Shown here one piece after another: positions 24,647 to 34,900 of a stretch of 64,000 nt of DNA. Source of the DNA: Candidatus Villigracilaceae bacterium. GTDB taxonomy: Bacteria; Chloroflexota; Anaerolineae; Anaerolineales; Villigracilaceae. How positions within the stretch are numbered: position 1 is the stretch's first letter; each line of letters begins with the position of its first letter. The notes under the pieces are model-generated. The model saw only the letters and a program-made list of their open reading frames with translations, ran no database searches and was not told the origin of the DNA. The DNA is taken from positions 124,001 to 188,000 of the forward strand of contig JAPKMP010000007.1 in NCBI GenBank assembly GCA_026645935.1. The letters are read 5' to 3'. The translations under genes and the position numbers were made by a program.

Positions 24647-26878
24647 ATGGCAAAAGTCATCGGACCCGACGTCAGTTTTTATCAGGATGACCCTGAAACC
24701 CCGCAGGGCATCAATTTCACGAGGATGCGCCAACACGCCCAGTTTGTCATCGTCCGCGCGGGGCAAAACCTGTGGGGCGACCGGGATTTCAAAGCGAATT
24801 GGAGAGGGGCGAAGGCGGCGGGACTTCCCCGAGGTTCCTACTGGTTCTACGACAGCCGGATCGACCCCAAACAGCAGGCTGAAAAATGGGTTTCCATGTT
24901 CGAAGGCGACTTCGGCGAACTGCCCTTATTCGGCGATTTCGAGGATACCTACAACGGGGGCTATCGAGGGTGGAAACATTGGTACGACTTCCTTGAACGG
25001 GTGAAACAATTGATCCCATCCAACAAGGAGATCGGAGTCTATACCGGCTATTATTACTGGCTCGAAAATACCGTCGGCGTCAGCATACCAACAGCATCTT
25101 TGAACTATTTCAAACAATATCCGCTCTGGATTGCGGCGTACAACCCAACGGGACCCTCTGTCCCGAAGCCATGGGACGACTGGACGCTTTGGCAATTCAC
25201 AGACAACGGTGACGGGGCAGTCTATGGCGTGGAAAGCCTGAACATCGACCTGAACTATTTCAACGGCGAGAAAGACGCCTTTGAGCAAAGATTTGGGGTG
25301 ACCTTGGGACCGGCGCCCGAGCCTACCCCGCCCGGGAAGAATTACCGCGTCACTGTCACCTCGCTCAAGGTCCGCTCGGGACCGGGATTATCCTTTGGCC
25401 AGATCGGCAGCATCAAGTTGAACGAAGTGGTGGAAAGGCTCGAATCCAATGCGGATGAAACCTGGCATAAAATTCGCAGACTGGATGGGAGTTTAACCGG
25501 CTGGAGTTTCGCCGCCTACCTGCAAAATCTGGGCGGGACTCCTTCGGGCGGCGATACCGGCACGGGTGGAACAGGAGGCACAGGTTCAGGCGGAAGCGGG
25601 GATCCCGGTTCCGGAACAACCAACCCGCCGCCGGACGAAGAAGACACCGATTGGTATCGCGTCACAGCCTCCTCATTGAAGATCCGCATCGGACCGGGAC
25701 TTGAATTCGAATCCATCGGCACATTCACCTTCGGCGAGTTGGTGGAGAAACTCGATGCCAGCCCGGATAACAAATGGCTGAGAGTACGAAGCAAAGACGG
25801 CAGGAAGACCGGCTGGAGTTCCGGTGATTATTTGATCAGCGTTCATAATCCTTCGAGCGAGCCGCCGCCATCCACGACTGTGCCGGATTATAACGACAAG
25901 AACTGGTATAAAGTCACGACATCCACCCTCAACCTGCGCGAATCACCGAACCTCACGGCGAAGATCATCAGCACATTGTCCAAGAACGACATAATTCCGG
26001 CTCTCGATGAATCAAATTCCAATTGGGTCAGAACGCAAAAACTGGACGGCTCGACGGGCTGGTGTTCGCGGGATTACCTAGCCCAAGTCAGTACGGCGAA
26101 GCGCCCCGATTCGGTCTCACAAGCCCTTTCCCCCGGAGTGACCTATCTGCGGAAGGACCTTAACTCGCCCCGTCCCATCGTGGTGCATGTACTCGCCATA
26201 GACCTTCAGGCACAGAAACTCGAATTCCTCGTTACGCCCTCCGCGAACAATACCGACGTGCTTTGCACCCGCACCACGTCGAAATTCCTCGAAGAGTTCA
26301 AGCTCCATGCCGCGATCAATGGCGGATATTTCAGTTACCTCGATGCATCCTTCATCCCGTCGAAACTCTGCCCGAATGGCGGCGACCCGGTCCGCATCAG
26401 CGACTATGCCGCCTCGCGCGGCAAGATCTATTCCAATAAGAAGACCGCCCAGCCGGTGATCCACATCGGGAAAAAGAATCAGGTAATATTCAACCCAAAA
26501 CAACCTGCTGTGTTCAACGCCATTTCCGGAGACCGGCTGGTCGTGGTCGAAGGAAAGGTGGTGAAAAATCTTGCGGCGCAGGTGCCAAATCCACGTACGG
26601 CGGTGGGATTGAGCAAAAACGGCCGCTGGCTGACCCTGTTGGTCGTGGATGGCCGGCAGGCAGGCTACAGCGAAGGCGTGACCTTCCCCGAATTGGCTGA
26701 GCTGCTCATTTCGTACGGAGTGTATACCGGCGCGAACATGGACGGCGGCGGCTCCTCCTCGATGGTCATCCGCGGATTCGATGGAAAAGCGCGCGTCCTG
26801 AATTCCCCCATCGAAATGAATCAACCCGGCAAGGAACGGCCGGTGGGCAACCATCTCGGTCTGTTCATCAAACCATAG
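24647..26878 (+). CDS. Multidomain GH25 lysozyme-like / SH3 / phosphodiester glycosidase protein
   Basis: A 743-residue modular protein. Residues 1-220 are a GH25 lysozyme-type domain (VIGPDVSFYQDD, FVIVRAG, GSYWFYDSRIDPKQQAEKWV, GDFED, WQFTD). Three bacterial SH3 repeats follow (about 235-290, 335-390, 420-475: YRVTVTSLKVRSGPGLSFGQIGSI, YRVTASSLKIRIGPGLEFESIGTF, YKVTTSTLNLRESPNLTAKII), the first two split by a Gly/Thr linker. Residues about 500-743 form a NAGPA/phosphodiester-glycosidase domain (HAAINGGYFSY, NPRTAVGLSKNGRWLTLLVVDGRQ, GVYTGANMDGGGSSSMVI). No signal peptide is visible, which is odd for a wall-acting enzyme. Confidence 0.85.
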   Translation: MAKVIGPDVSFYQDDPETPQGINFTRMRQHAQFVIVRAGQNLWGDRDFKANWRGAKAAGLPRGSYWFYDSRIDPKQQAEKWVSMFEGDFGELPLFGDFEDTYNGGYRGWKHWYDFLERVKQLIPSNKEIGVYTGYYYWLENTVGVSIPTASLNYFKQYPLWIAAYNPTGPSVPKPWDDWTLWQFTDNGDGAVYGVESLNIDLNYFNGEKDAFEQRFGVTLGPAPEPTPPGKNYRVTVTSLKVRSGPGLSFGQIGSIKLNEVVERLESNADETWHKIRRLDGSLTGWSFAAYLQNLGGTPSGGDTGTGGTGGTGSGGSGDPGSGTTNPPPDEEDTDWYRVTASSLKIRIGPGLEFESIGTFTFGELVEKLDASPDNKWLRVRSKDGRKTGWSSGDYLISVHNPSSEPPPSTTVPDYNDKNWYKVTTSTLNLRESPNLTAKIISTLSKNDIIPALDESNSNWVRTQKLDGSTGWCSRDYLAQVSTAKRPDSVSQALSPGVTYLRKDLNSPRPIVVHVLAIDLQAQKLEFLVTPSANNTDVLCTRTTSKFLEEFKLHAAINGGYFSYLDASFIPSKLCPNGGDPVRISDYAASRGKIYSNKKTAQPVIHIGKKNQVIFNPKQPAVFNAISGDRLVVVEGKVVKNLAAQVPNPRTAVGLSKNGRWLTLLVVDGRQAGYSEGVTFPELAELLISYGVYTGANMDGGGSSSMVIRGFDGKARVLNSPIEMNQPGKERPVGNHLGLFIKP

Positions 26879-26924
26879 AACATCATTTACCCCGAATTTA
26901 ATTTGGGTCGTTGAGACGTAACAA

Positions 26925-26957
26925 AATCACCCACGAATTTATGGTTCGTGGGTGATT
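26925..26957 (-). terminator. Terminator of typA (convergent region)
   Basis: A perfect 13-bp inverted repeat (AATCACCCACGAA / TTCGTGGGTGATT) with a 7-nt loop. On the minus strand it is followed by TTTGTT, so it mainly serves typA, but its symmetry may also stop the convergent GH25 transcript. Confidence 0.85.
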
Positions 26958-26971
26958 CATGTTCTAAACGA

Positions 26972-28828
<1,857 letters not shown>

Positions 28829-28877
28829 GGGTTTTCTTTCAGAGGAGCAAGGGATTGGAGATTAGAGCCTGGAGACC

Positions 28878-28923
28878 TGCCCTGAGCCGTTGTGCTTAGC
28901 TTGTCGAAGCAAAAGTCGAAGGG
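28878..28923. repeat. Degenerate dispersed repeat of the CCTGAGC-TTGTCGAAGG kind
   Basis: The stretch contains GCCCTGAGCC, then GCTTGTCGAAGC and GTCGAAGGG. It looks like a decayed, interrupted copy of the short dispersed repeat (CTGAGCxTGTCGAAGGG) seen in many bacterial genomes. It lies between typA and the dpm terminator. Only this one copy is in the window, so the family call is from memory. Confidence 0.35.
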
Positions 28924-28938
28924 TTGGTTGTTGGCGAT

Positions 28939-28968
28939 AAAAAAGACCCGGCGGGACGCCGAGGTCTT
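28939..28968 (-). terminator. Terminator of the Roadblock-V4R-RR-Dpm operon
   Basis: On the minus strand AAGACC-GGCG pairs with CGCC-GGTCTT (small internal bulge) and is followed by TTTT. It lies about 62 nt past the dpm stop. Confidence 0.75.
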
Positions 28969-29030
28969 GAAGGGTCGTTCGGCTTGCGGATGGTATTCTA
29001 ACAGAGAGGTTGTATTTGAGGAAGGGAGTC

Positions 29031-29771
29031 TTATATCCGCGCCAATTTCCCCGCCCTTCTCAAATCTCGATAATTCCACAGCACCTGCCAGATGCGTAGC
29101 GCGGCTTCGATCTGGATCTTGAACGACATCTTGGATTTCCCAAACTTCCGGTCGGCGAAATAGATGGGGACTTCGCCGATCTTGAATTCAAGGCAGTGGG
29201 TCAGGTAGATCATTTCGACGAGGAAGATGTACCCGCTGGAGTGGATTCGTTCGAAGGGGATTTGTTTCAAGGTCTCCGTGCGCCACATGCGGTAGCCGGT
29301 GGTGACATCGTGCAAGGGCAGACCTAAAATGGTGCGCGCGTAAAAATTTCCGAACGCGGAAAGCCACTTGCGCCAAACGGGCCATTTTTCATCGACAGAG
29401 CCGTCTGGGACGTAGCGCGAGCCGAGGACGACGTCGTTGGTCTCGAGGAGTTTCACCATTTCGGTCAACACTGCCGGGTCGTGAGATAAATCCGCATCCA
29501 TTTGGACGATAGCGCCCGAGTCGCTGTCGAATATCTTCTGAAAACCGTTCAGATAAGCGGAGCGCAAGCCCATCTTACCGGGACGGTGCAAGACTTCAAT
29601 CTTACCGTGATGTCTCCTGGAAAGTTCTTCTGCCAGTTTTCCGGTTCCATCCGGGCTGTTGTCGTCCACGACGAGCAGGCGCAGGTCGAGCGGAAGCGAA
29701 AATAAAGCGGAGACCAGTCTGGGAAGGTTCTCCGCTTCGTTATACGTCGGAATGACAATTGTGACTCTCAA
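29031..29771 (-). CDS. Polyprenol monophosphomannose synthase (DPM1-like GT2)
   Basis: A 246-residue GT2 enzyme. TIVIPTYNEAENLPRLV, LLVVDDNSPDGTG, MDADLSHDP and the FERIHSSGYIFLVEMIYLT segment match dolichol/polyprenol-phosphate mannose synthases. No C-terminal membrane helix is present, so it is a soluble type like fungal/actinobacterial Ppm catalytic domains. It would make polyprenyl-P-mannose, a donor for GT39-type enzymes such as the one at 11882. It is last in an operon with three signalling genes (12-nt gap). Confidence 0.9.
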   Translation of the reverse strand: MRVTIVIPTYNEAENLPRLVSALFSLPLDLRLLVVDDNSPDGTGKLAEELSRRHHGKIEVLHRPGKMGLRSAYLNGFQKIFDSDSGAIVQMDADLSHDPAVLTEMVKLLETNDVVLGSRYVPDGSVDEKWPVWRKWLSAFGNFYARTILGLPLHDVTTGYRMWRTETLKQIPFERIHSSGYIFLVEMIYLTHCLEFKIGEVPIYFADRKFGKSKMSFKIQIEAALRIWQVLWNYRDLRRAGKLARI

Positions 29772-29783
29772 TTCCTGTTCCCG

Positions 29784-30635
29784 TCATGATGCATTCATAA
29801 GCACCGTTTTAAATTGAGCCGTGTCAGGCTTGTAGTTCTTCAACGAGGCGAACTCGACCAGTTTCGCACCAAGCCGGTCGGGCTGTTTTGCTGCCTTCTC
29901 ACGGTCTTTGAGAGGATAAAAATATTCCACAGATTGTTCCAGCCGTGATCTCAGTTTATCGTGCAAAACAGGCAAATTCGACGGCTGAACAACCAGAAGC
30001 AGTTCGGTTGTGCTCAGGTGGCCGAGAAAATCATCGGAACGGCTGAATTCACGCAGTGTGTTGACGATCATCAGGCTGATCGCCCTCAATACATCGTCGG
30101 ATGCGACAAATCCGTAGGCTTCGCGGAACGCGCCCATATTTTGAATGGAAATATACAACAACGCAGATCCGTCCTTCCCCAGGACCTCAGATAATTTCTC
30201 ATCAACAAGCGCGCCCTCCGGCAGACCCGTGACCGGGTTGGTCAACGAGCCCTGATAGACCCGCTTGAGCGCATTTCTTACGCGCAGGCGCAATTCCTGC
30301 ACGTCGAACGGTTTGGTAATGTAATCGTCGGCGCCGATCTCCAATCCCTGAAGACGGTCGCTGCGTTCGCGTTTCTCGGTAAGGAAGATGATCGGGATGT
30401 TGGAGGTGCGCCGGTCCTTGCGCAACCGGTGGGCAACCTCATATCCGTCAATATCAGGCAGACGAATATCGAGAATCACCAGCTCCGGGTTCACCTGCAA
30501 TGCGGAACGGACGCCATCCTCACCCCAGTTCACGGTGAATACCTCGTACTCCTGCGAACGGAAATACGCCGTCAGCATTTCAGCCACATCAGGGTCGTCT
30601 TCTACAATGAGGATCTTCTGCTTCGTATCCGACAT
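29784..30635 (-). CDS. Response regulator with a degenerate GGDEF-like output domain
   Basis: A 283-residue protein. The receiver domain (1-120) keeps the acidic pocket (VEDD), the phospho-acceptor Asp in LVILDIRLPDIDG and the conserved Lys in DDYITKPFD. After a short helix (LRLRVRNALKRVYQGSLTNPVTGLP) the C-terminal half has the layout of a GGDEF domain (NPVTGLPEGALVDEKL...) but lacks a GGDEF signature; the equivalent region reads SDDFLGHLSTTELLLVV. It is therefore probably not a cyclic-di-GMP synthase. It is cotranscribed with V4R and Roadblock genes. Confidence 0.85.
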   Translation of the reverse strand: MSDTKQKILIVEDDPDVAEMLTAYFRSQEYEVFTVNWGEDGVRSALQVNPELVILDIRLPDIDGYEVAHRLRKDRRTSNIPIIFLTEKRERSDRLQGLEIGADDYITKPFDVQELRLRVRNALKRVYQGSLTNPVTGLPEGALVDEKLSEVLGKDGSALLYISIQNMGAFREAYGFVASDDVLRAISLMIVNTLREFSRSDDFLGHLSTTELLLVVQPSNLPVLHDKLRSRLEQSVEYFYPLKDREKAAKQPDRLGAKLVEFASLKNYKPDTAQFKTVLMNAS

Positions 30636-30651
30636 GCCGGCGGCTCGTTAA

Positions 30652-31287
30652 CTAGGAAATTGGTTCCTTTTGGATGATGAACTCGCAGACCGGGTCACCC
30701 ATCGCCACACATTTGGATTCATTGACGCGGAATTCATTCCCGCCGGAAACCCATTTCAGGCTTTCCTGAAGCAGCCCGGTGGAGATGAAGCAGACGGGCT
30801 TGTCGACGCCGGTGCGTCCCCAGCAACACGGGCATTTATGGATGGTCCAGACCCACTCGGTATCCTTTTCTTCGACGGATGTTTGCTGATCGCTGAGCTG
30901 GGTAAAGATCTTGGCAAAGGCGGGCAAACCGATCCTCAACTTGGACTGAAGCGGGAGGACGACAAAAGCCAGATCTGCCGCTCCAGCCAGAGCGCCGAAG
31001 TTCCGAAGCGCGTCTGCAAAGGTGGCGCGCCCGGCTCGCAGGGCGAGGCCGCGTCCGCCGCGCGGGCCGTACATTTCCTCCAATGCGGAACCGATGGCGG
31101 ATAATTCGGTAAAATCGAAGCCTTTATCCAGGTTATCCGGGGGATAGTTTTCGATGTAATGACTCAGACCGCCAAGGTTAAGGATGGCATTCAAACCGTT
31201 CTTCCCCATCACTTCTTCAAGGGATTTGATCGTAATCAAGCCGAATTTGTTGGGGTAATACAAACCAGATTTTTGGACGGGGCTCAT
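30652..31287 (-). CDS. V4R domain protein
   Basis: A 211-residue cytoplasmic protein. The C-terminal half carries a 4-vinyl-reductase (V4R) domain with a likely metal or ligand site: KCPCCWGR (C at about 152-155), VCF, and NESKCVAMGDPVCEF. The N-terminal helix (FGLITIKSLEEVMGKNGLNAILNLGGL) resembles other V4R sensor proteins. V4R domains bind small hydrophobic ligands in regulators. Its place between a Roadblock protein and a response regulator suggests a sensing role; the ligand is unknown. Confidence 0.82.
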   Translation of the reverse strand: MSPVQKSGLYYPNKFGLITIKSLEEVMGKNGLNAILNLGGLSHYIENYPPDNLDKGFDFTELSAIGSALEEMYGPRGGRGLALRAGRATFADALRNFGALAGAADLAFVVLPLQSKLRIGLPAFAKIFTQLSDQQTSVEEKDTEWVWTIHKCPCCWGRTGVDKPVCFISTGLLQESLKWVSGGNEFRVNESKCVAMGDPVCEFIIQKEPIS

Positions 31288-31297
31288 GATGACTCCA

Positions 31298-31669
31298 TTA
31301 AATTAACTTCGCCAGATCTTCGGCGGCGCGACGCATATCCAGGAAGATCAGGCCAAGCCTGGCCTGTTCACGAACCAGGGCGGTTAGAACCGCTTCCTCC
31401 CCCACGGAGATAAGAACGACATAGCCCTTCAGCCCCTTGATATAAACCTGCTCAAGAGAGCCGCGTCCCAATTCGCCGGCAATTCGTTCGCCCAACGACA
31501 ACATGGCCGCCGACATTGCGGAGACACGATCTTCTTCCACGCCCTGCGGCAAAGCGGAAGCAATGCTCAAACCATCCACGCTGACGATAGCCGAGGCTTC
31601 GATATCCGGCGAGGACGCCTGCAATTCCCTCAGGCGGTCTACCATTTGTTGTGTGCGATTTTTGGTCAA
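31298..31669 (-). CDS. Roadblock/LC7 domain protein
   Basis: A 123-residue single-domain protein. The start is a TTG at 31669 with a strong AGGAGGG site. MVDRLRELQASSPDIEASAIVSVDGLSIASALPQGVEEDRVSAMSAAMLSLGERIAGELGRG is the Roadblock/LC7 pattern, the same fold as MglB, the GAP for the small GTPase MglA. No MglA-type GTPase gene is in the window. It is first in a four-gene operon with V4R, receiver and Dpm genes. Confidence 0.88.
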   Translation of the reverse strand: MTKNRTQQMVDRLRELQASSPDIEASAIVSVDGLSIASALPQGVEEDRVSAMSAAMLSLGERIAGELGRGSLEQVYIKGLKGYVVLISVGEEAVLTALVREQARLGLIFLDMRRAAEDLAKLI

Positions 31670-31834
31670 CCCAGCCCTCCTGGGGAATTTTACGCCCCAA
31701 ACATTTCAGGACGTTTTATACATACATCGAAACAATTTTAGAACATGGCTACCAATGTGTCAAGTTCGCCATCGCTTGGTTTGCAAAAGGGCAAGGCGTT
31801 CATGGTACGAAATACCAGGCAAGGTTGCGTTGTA

Positions 31835-31863
31835 TTGACACGGTCATACCCTCATGGTAAACT
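31835..31863 (+). promoter_or_regulatory. Promoter of tRNA-Asp
   Basis: TTGACA (31835-31840), a 17-nt spacer and TAAACT (31858-31863) preceded by TGG, an extended -10. The predicted start near 31870 lies 13 nt before the mature tRNA. Confidence 0.75.
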
Positions 31864-31882
31864 ACTGCCCGCTTAACCAAAT

Positions 31883-31959
31883 GGTCTCGTGGTGTAGCGG
31901 CCTAACATGCGGCCCTGTCAAGGCCGAGATCGCGGGTTCGAATCCCGTCGGGACCGCCA
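31883..31959 (+). tRNA. tRNA-Asp (GTC)
   Basis: A full cloverleaf: acceptor GGTCTCG/CGGGACC with one G-U pair, anticodon stem CGGCC/GGCCG with loop CTGTCAA (anticodon GTC), T arm GCGGGTTCGAATCCCGT, G discriminator and encoded CCA. Confidence 0.97.
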
Positions 31960-31991
31960 AATAAATCGCCTTTAAGGCGATTTATTTTTTT
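31959..31991 (+). terminator. Terminator after tRNA-Asp
   Basis: AAATAAATCGCC pairs perfectly with GGCGATTTATTT over a 5-nt loop and runs into more T. It separates the tRNA-Asp and tRNA-Leu transcripts. Confidence 0.88.
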
Positions 31992-32013
31992 CAATCTGAG
32001 GTGCAACTTATAG

Positions 32014-32019
32014 TAAAAT
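32014..32019 (+). promoter_or_regulatory. -10 box of tRNA-Leu
   Basis: TAAAAT ends 10 nt before the tRNA-Leu 5' end, which fits a start near 32026. The -35 box is weak. Confidence 0.45.
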
Positions 32020-32029
32020 ATTCTTTGCC

Positions 32030-32116
32030 GGGGCGATGGCGGAATCGGCAGACGCAACAGACTTAAAATCTGTCGGTGGAAACACCGTGAGGGTTCGACC
32101 CCCTCTCGCCCCACCA
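32030..32116 (+). tRNA. tRNA-Leu (TAA)
   Basis: Acceptor GGGGCGA/TCGCCCC, anticodon stem ACAGA/TCTGT with loop CTTAAAA (anticodon TAA), a long variable arm (CGGTGGAAACACCG), T arm with GGTTCGACC, A discriminator and encoded CCA. The long variable arm is expected for tRNA-Leu. Confidence 0.97.
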
Positions 32117-32117
32117 A

Positions 32118-32154
32118 GTCATTGCGACACTGAGATCCAGGCAGTTGCAATGAC
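32118..32154. repeat. Short palindrome GTCATTGC...GCAATGAC
   Basis: Arms GTCATTGC and GCAATGAC frame a 21-nt centre directly after tRNA-Leu. The arms are the same as the ends of the larger repeat at 62949-63032, so this may be a decayed or minimal copy of that family. Confidence 0.45.
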
Positions 32155-32175
32155 ATTTTCATCACACGTCATGCC

Positions 32176-33327
32176 ATGTATTTCACACGTCAGCAACTCG
32201 AAGAGATAGAAGACCGCAGCCTTGCGCCTTATGGGATGAGGAGCAAGGACACAAAGGGTCGCGCCTACCTCGATACCGAGCCGGAATATCGGACCGCATT
32301 TCAACGAGACCGCGACCGCATCCTGCATACGACCGCCTTTCGCCGCCTCGAATACAAAACCCAGGTCTTCATCAATTTCGAAGGAGACCACTTCCGCACC
32401 CGCCTCACCCACACGCTTGAAGTGGCGCAGATCGGGCGGACGTTTGCCCGCGCCCTGGGCGGAAATGAAGATCTCGTCGAGGCGGTCTGCCTTGCGCATG
32501 ACCTCGGACATTCTCCCTTCGGCCATTCCGGCGAAGTCTCTCTTGCACGACTCATGAAGGACTTTGGCGGTTTCGACCATAACAAGCAATCCCTGCGCAT
32601 CGTTACCGAGCTCGAACAGCGTTACCCCGAATTTCCCGGCTTGAATCTCACCTGGGAGGTGCGAGAAGGGATGGTGAAGCATGAATCGGAATACGACGTC
32701 TCTGACGCACGCGACTACAATCCCGACTTGCGCGGCAATCTCGAGACACAGATCGCGAACGTCGCCGATGAGCTTGCGTACACCACGCACGACCTCGACG
32801 ATGGACTCCGCTCCGGGATGATTTCCACACAATTATTGGAAGGCGTCGCCTTGTGGGAGATTCTTCGCGAAACCTATAACTGGCGCGGACCCCACCTCAG
32901 CGATATGGACCGCCACCGCATGATCCGTCACCTTGTCGGCCTGCTGGTCACAGACCTGGTCAAAGCCACCGATGCGCGATTGAAGGAAAGCAAGATCAAC
33001 TCGGTAAAAGAGATCCAGAAGATGAAACACAACGTGGTTGGGTACAGTGAAGAAATGCAGAGACGGAACCGCGAATTGAAGGATTTGCTTTACAAGAAAT
33101 TGTACAGGCACCATCGCGTCGTCAGGATGCAGGTCAAGGCGGAGCGCATTATCTCGGACCTTTTCAATGGATACCGCACGGAACCAGCCATCCTGCCAGA
33201 CCATGTGCAATTTTTCATCGAAAAGCGGGGGCTGGAACGTACGATTTGCGATTACATCGCCGGCATGACCGACCGTTATGCCATCGAAGAATACCAGAAA
33301 TTATTCAACCCCAACGAGAAACCATAG
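32176..33327 (+). CDS. dgt: Deoxyguanosinetriphosphate triphosphohydrolase family protein
   Basis: A 383-residue HD-domain hydrolase that cleaves dNTPs to deoxynucleoside and triphosphate. The metal-binding residues lie in RTRLTHTLEVAQIGRT (H) and CLAHDLGHSPFGHSGE (HD), with a third Asp in NVADELAYTTHDLDDG. The N-terminus (SLAPYGMRSKDTKGR) is typical. It has no obvious partner; greA lies 68 nt downstream and may be cotranscribed. Confidence 0.93.
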   Translation: MYFTRQQLEEIEDRSLAPYGMRSKDTKGRAYLDTEPEYRTAFQRDRDRILHTTAFRRLEYKTQVFINFEGDHFRTRLTHTLEVAQIGRTFARALGGNEDLVEAVCLAHDLGHSPFGHSGEVSLARLMKDFGGFDHNKQSLRIVTELEQRYPEFPGLNLTWEVREGMVKHESEYDVSDARDYNPDLRGNLETQIANVADELAYTTHDLDDGLRSGMISTQLLEGVALWEILRETYNWRGPHLSDMDRHRMIRHLVGLLVTDLVKATDARLKESKINSVKEIQKMKHNVVGYSEEMQRRNRELKDLLYKKLYRHHRVVRMQVKAERIISDLFNGYRTEPAILPDHVQFFIEKRGLERTICDYIAGMTDRYAIEEYQKLFNPNEKP

Positions 33328-33395
33328 CAGATTTTCGTTTCATCAGGGGGAACTCCGGATCAACGTTCCCCCGCCATTCAATGAAAGGAGACACA

Positions 33396-33857
33396 ATGAC
33401 CCCACCAAATTATTTAACCCCTGAAGGCGAAGCCAAACTCAAAGCCGAACTTGAAGAATTAAAGGGACCGCGTCGCGAGGACCTGGCAAAACGCCTGCGC
33501 TCCGCCATCCAAATGGGCGACCTTTCGGAGAATGCCGATTACCATAAGGCGAAAGAGGACCAGGGATTTCTGGAAGGCCGCATCAAGGAGATCGAAGCCA
33601 TCCTGAGAAATTCCGTCCTGATCGAAAAATCAAGCACTGATTCGGTGTCCATCGGCTCGCACGTGACCATCCAGGAGGAAGATTTCGACCCGGAGACCTA
33701 CCACATCGTCGGTCCCGCCGAGGCGGATCCACGCAAGGGAAAGATATCGCACGAATCTCCCATCGGAATTGCGCTCATGGACAAAAAGGTGGGGCAGATA
33801 GCGGAAGCGGAAACCCCCGGCGGGAAGATCAAGGTAAAGATCATCAAGATCGAATAG
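33396..33857 (+). CDS. greA: Transcription elongation factor GreA
   Basis: A 153-residue factor that rescues backtracked RNA polymerase by stimulating transcript cleavage. ATG 33396 is chosen because AAAGGAG lies 5 nt upstream and the protein then starts like GreA (YLTPEGEAKLKAELEEL). The N-terminal coiled coil carries the acidic tip (GDLSENADYHKAKEDQGFLEGRI), and the C-terminal FKBP-like domain follows. Length is typical. Closed by a bidirectional terminator. Confidence 0.96.
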   Translation: MTPPNYLTPEGEAKLKAELEELKGPRREDLAKRLRSAIQMGDLSENADYHKAKEDQGFLEGRIKEIEAILRNSVLIEKSSTDSVSIGSHVTIQEEDFDPETYHIVGPAEADPRKGKISHESPIGIALMDKKVGQIAEAETPGGKIKVKIIKIE

Positions 33858-33865
33858 GTGGCAAT

Positions 33866-33895
33866 AAAAACCCGCTCGTAAATGAGCGGGTTTTT
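33866..33895. terminator. Bidirectional terminator between greA and the 33899 gene
   Basis: CCCGCTC / GAGCGGG (7 bp, 6-nt loop) is flanked by A5 and T5, so it works on both strands. It starts 9 nt after greA and 3 nt after the convergent gene. Confidence 0.92.
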
Positions 33896-33898
33896 ATC

Positions 33899-34900
33899 TC
33901 ATCCCTGACGGGGCCAGATCGCAAGTTCGAGCGTCACCCGCTCGAAGAAACTGCCATCGGGAAGAACGCCTTTCCCGTATTCGATATCCACGATGGTTGC
34001 AAGCAATTGAAGCGTCGCGGTCTCAAGTAAAATTTGAGCCTGGGGTTCCATCATCACAAGTTCTCCCTTGGGTTCGAGGCGGGAACGAATACCGGGATCC
34101 GCAAAGGCATGGCGGGACATCAACACCTTTGTTGCGGTCTTGATATCATTCTTATCGAACAGCCATATTTCAAGCGCGGTCACTTTCTTTGGTTCCCCGA
34201 CACCGATGATCTCGGAAACGCCAACCCCATACTCGCCTAAGAACTCGCCGGAACCTGTATCGATGCTGAATGACTCATCATAGAGATCGTCCCCCAGGAC
34301 ATACGTGGTCATGGTTTGGGTGATGGGCGGAGCCAGTCCCATCTCTTCAAAATTCGTCTTCGCGGCCGTACGGCTGATCTCCGTGGCTTGCATGGTGACC
34401 GTTACTTCGCCGGATCCGCGTTTACGGAACAAACGGAACATATAGAATCCCGCCGCCAAGGCAACTCCAAGAATCAGCAATATGCCAATTCCAATTAATA
34501 CAAGCCGAAGCCAACCGGGAGTCGGATTCGGCTCCTCCATCACAGGTTGTTCACCCCGTGCCTTGATCTCATCTGTAACCGCCTGCCCAAATTCTTGAAT
34601 AAGAGAAGAGGGCAAATAACCGGGATTATTTTGAACGACTGCAAAAGCATTTTGCGCCTCGGTACCAAGCCCGATCCAACGGTCCGCCGCCAATGCCGCG
34701 CTTTTGTTGATGCTATAGGAGTCGATCGCCATCCGCATATAATCCTCCCTCAAATCCTGGCGCAGGTAATACGGGGTGGCATTCACAAACTCCACTGGCG
34801 CGATCCACCAGCCAATCACTAACCCAAGCCCCAACCCTACAATAAACAGTACGATCGGCAGTATGGGAATTTTCTTCAGGAATGCGACGATGAATTGCAT
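33899..34900 (-). CDS. Two-helix membrane protein of unknown function
   Basis: A 333-residue protein with AAGGAGT before ATG. Two membrane segments (about 10-33, IPILPIVLFIVGLGLGLVIGWWI; about 130-155, LRLVLIGIGILLILGVALAAGFYMF) flank an external helical region (VNATPYYLRQDLREDYMRMAIDSYSIN...). The cytoplasmic C-terminal part is beta-rich with WLFDKNDIKTATKVLMSRHAFADPGIRSRLEPKGELVMMEP. I recognise no named family, though similar proteins seem common in Anaerolineae. A TATAAT box lies on the minus strand at 34938-34933. Confidence 0.75.
   Translation of the reverse strand: MQFIVAFLKKIPILPIVLFIVGLGLGLVIGWWIAPVEFVNATPYYLRQDLREDYMRMAIDSYSINKSAALAADRWIGLGTEAQNAFAVVQNNPGYLPSSLIQEFGQAVTDEIKARGEQPVMEEPNPTPGWLRLVLIGIGILLILGVALAAGFYMFRLFRKRGSGEVTVTMQATEISRTAAKTNFEEMGLAPPITQTMTTYVLGDDLYDESFSIDTGSGEFLGEYGVGVSEIIGVGEPKKVTALEIWLFDKNDIKTATKVLMSRHAFADPGIRSRLEPKGELVMMEPQAQILLETATLQLLATIVDIEYGKGVLPDGSFFERVTLELAIWPRQG

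Noticed and set aside
31883-32116. tRNA pair as an integration site
   Set aside because: No partial tRNA copy, integrase or island follows; dgt and greA are ordinary chromosomal genes.
32119-32832. Minus-strand frame of 237 codons over dgt
   Set aside because: It runs through the dgt HD domain region on the wrong strand and lacks a start signal.
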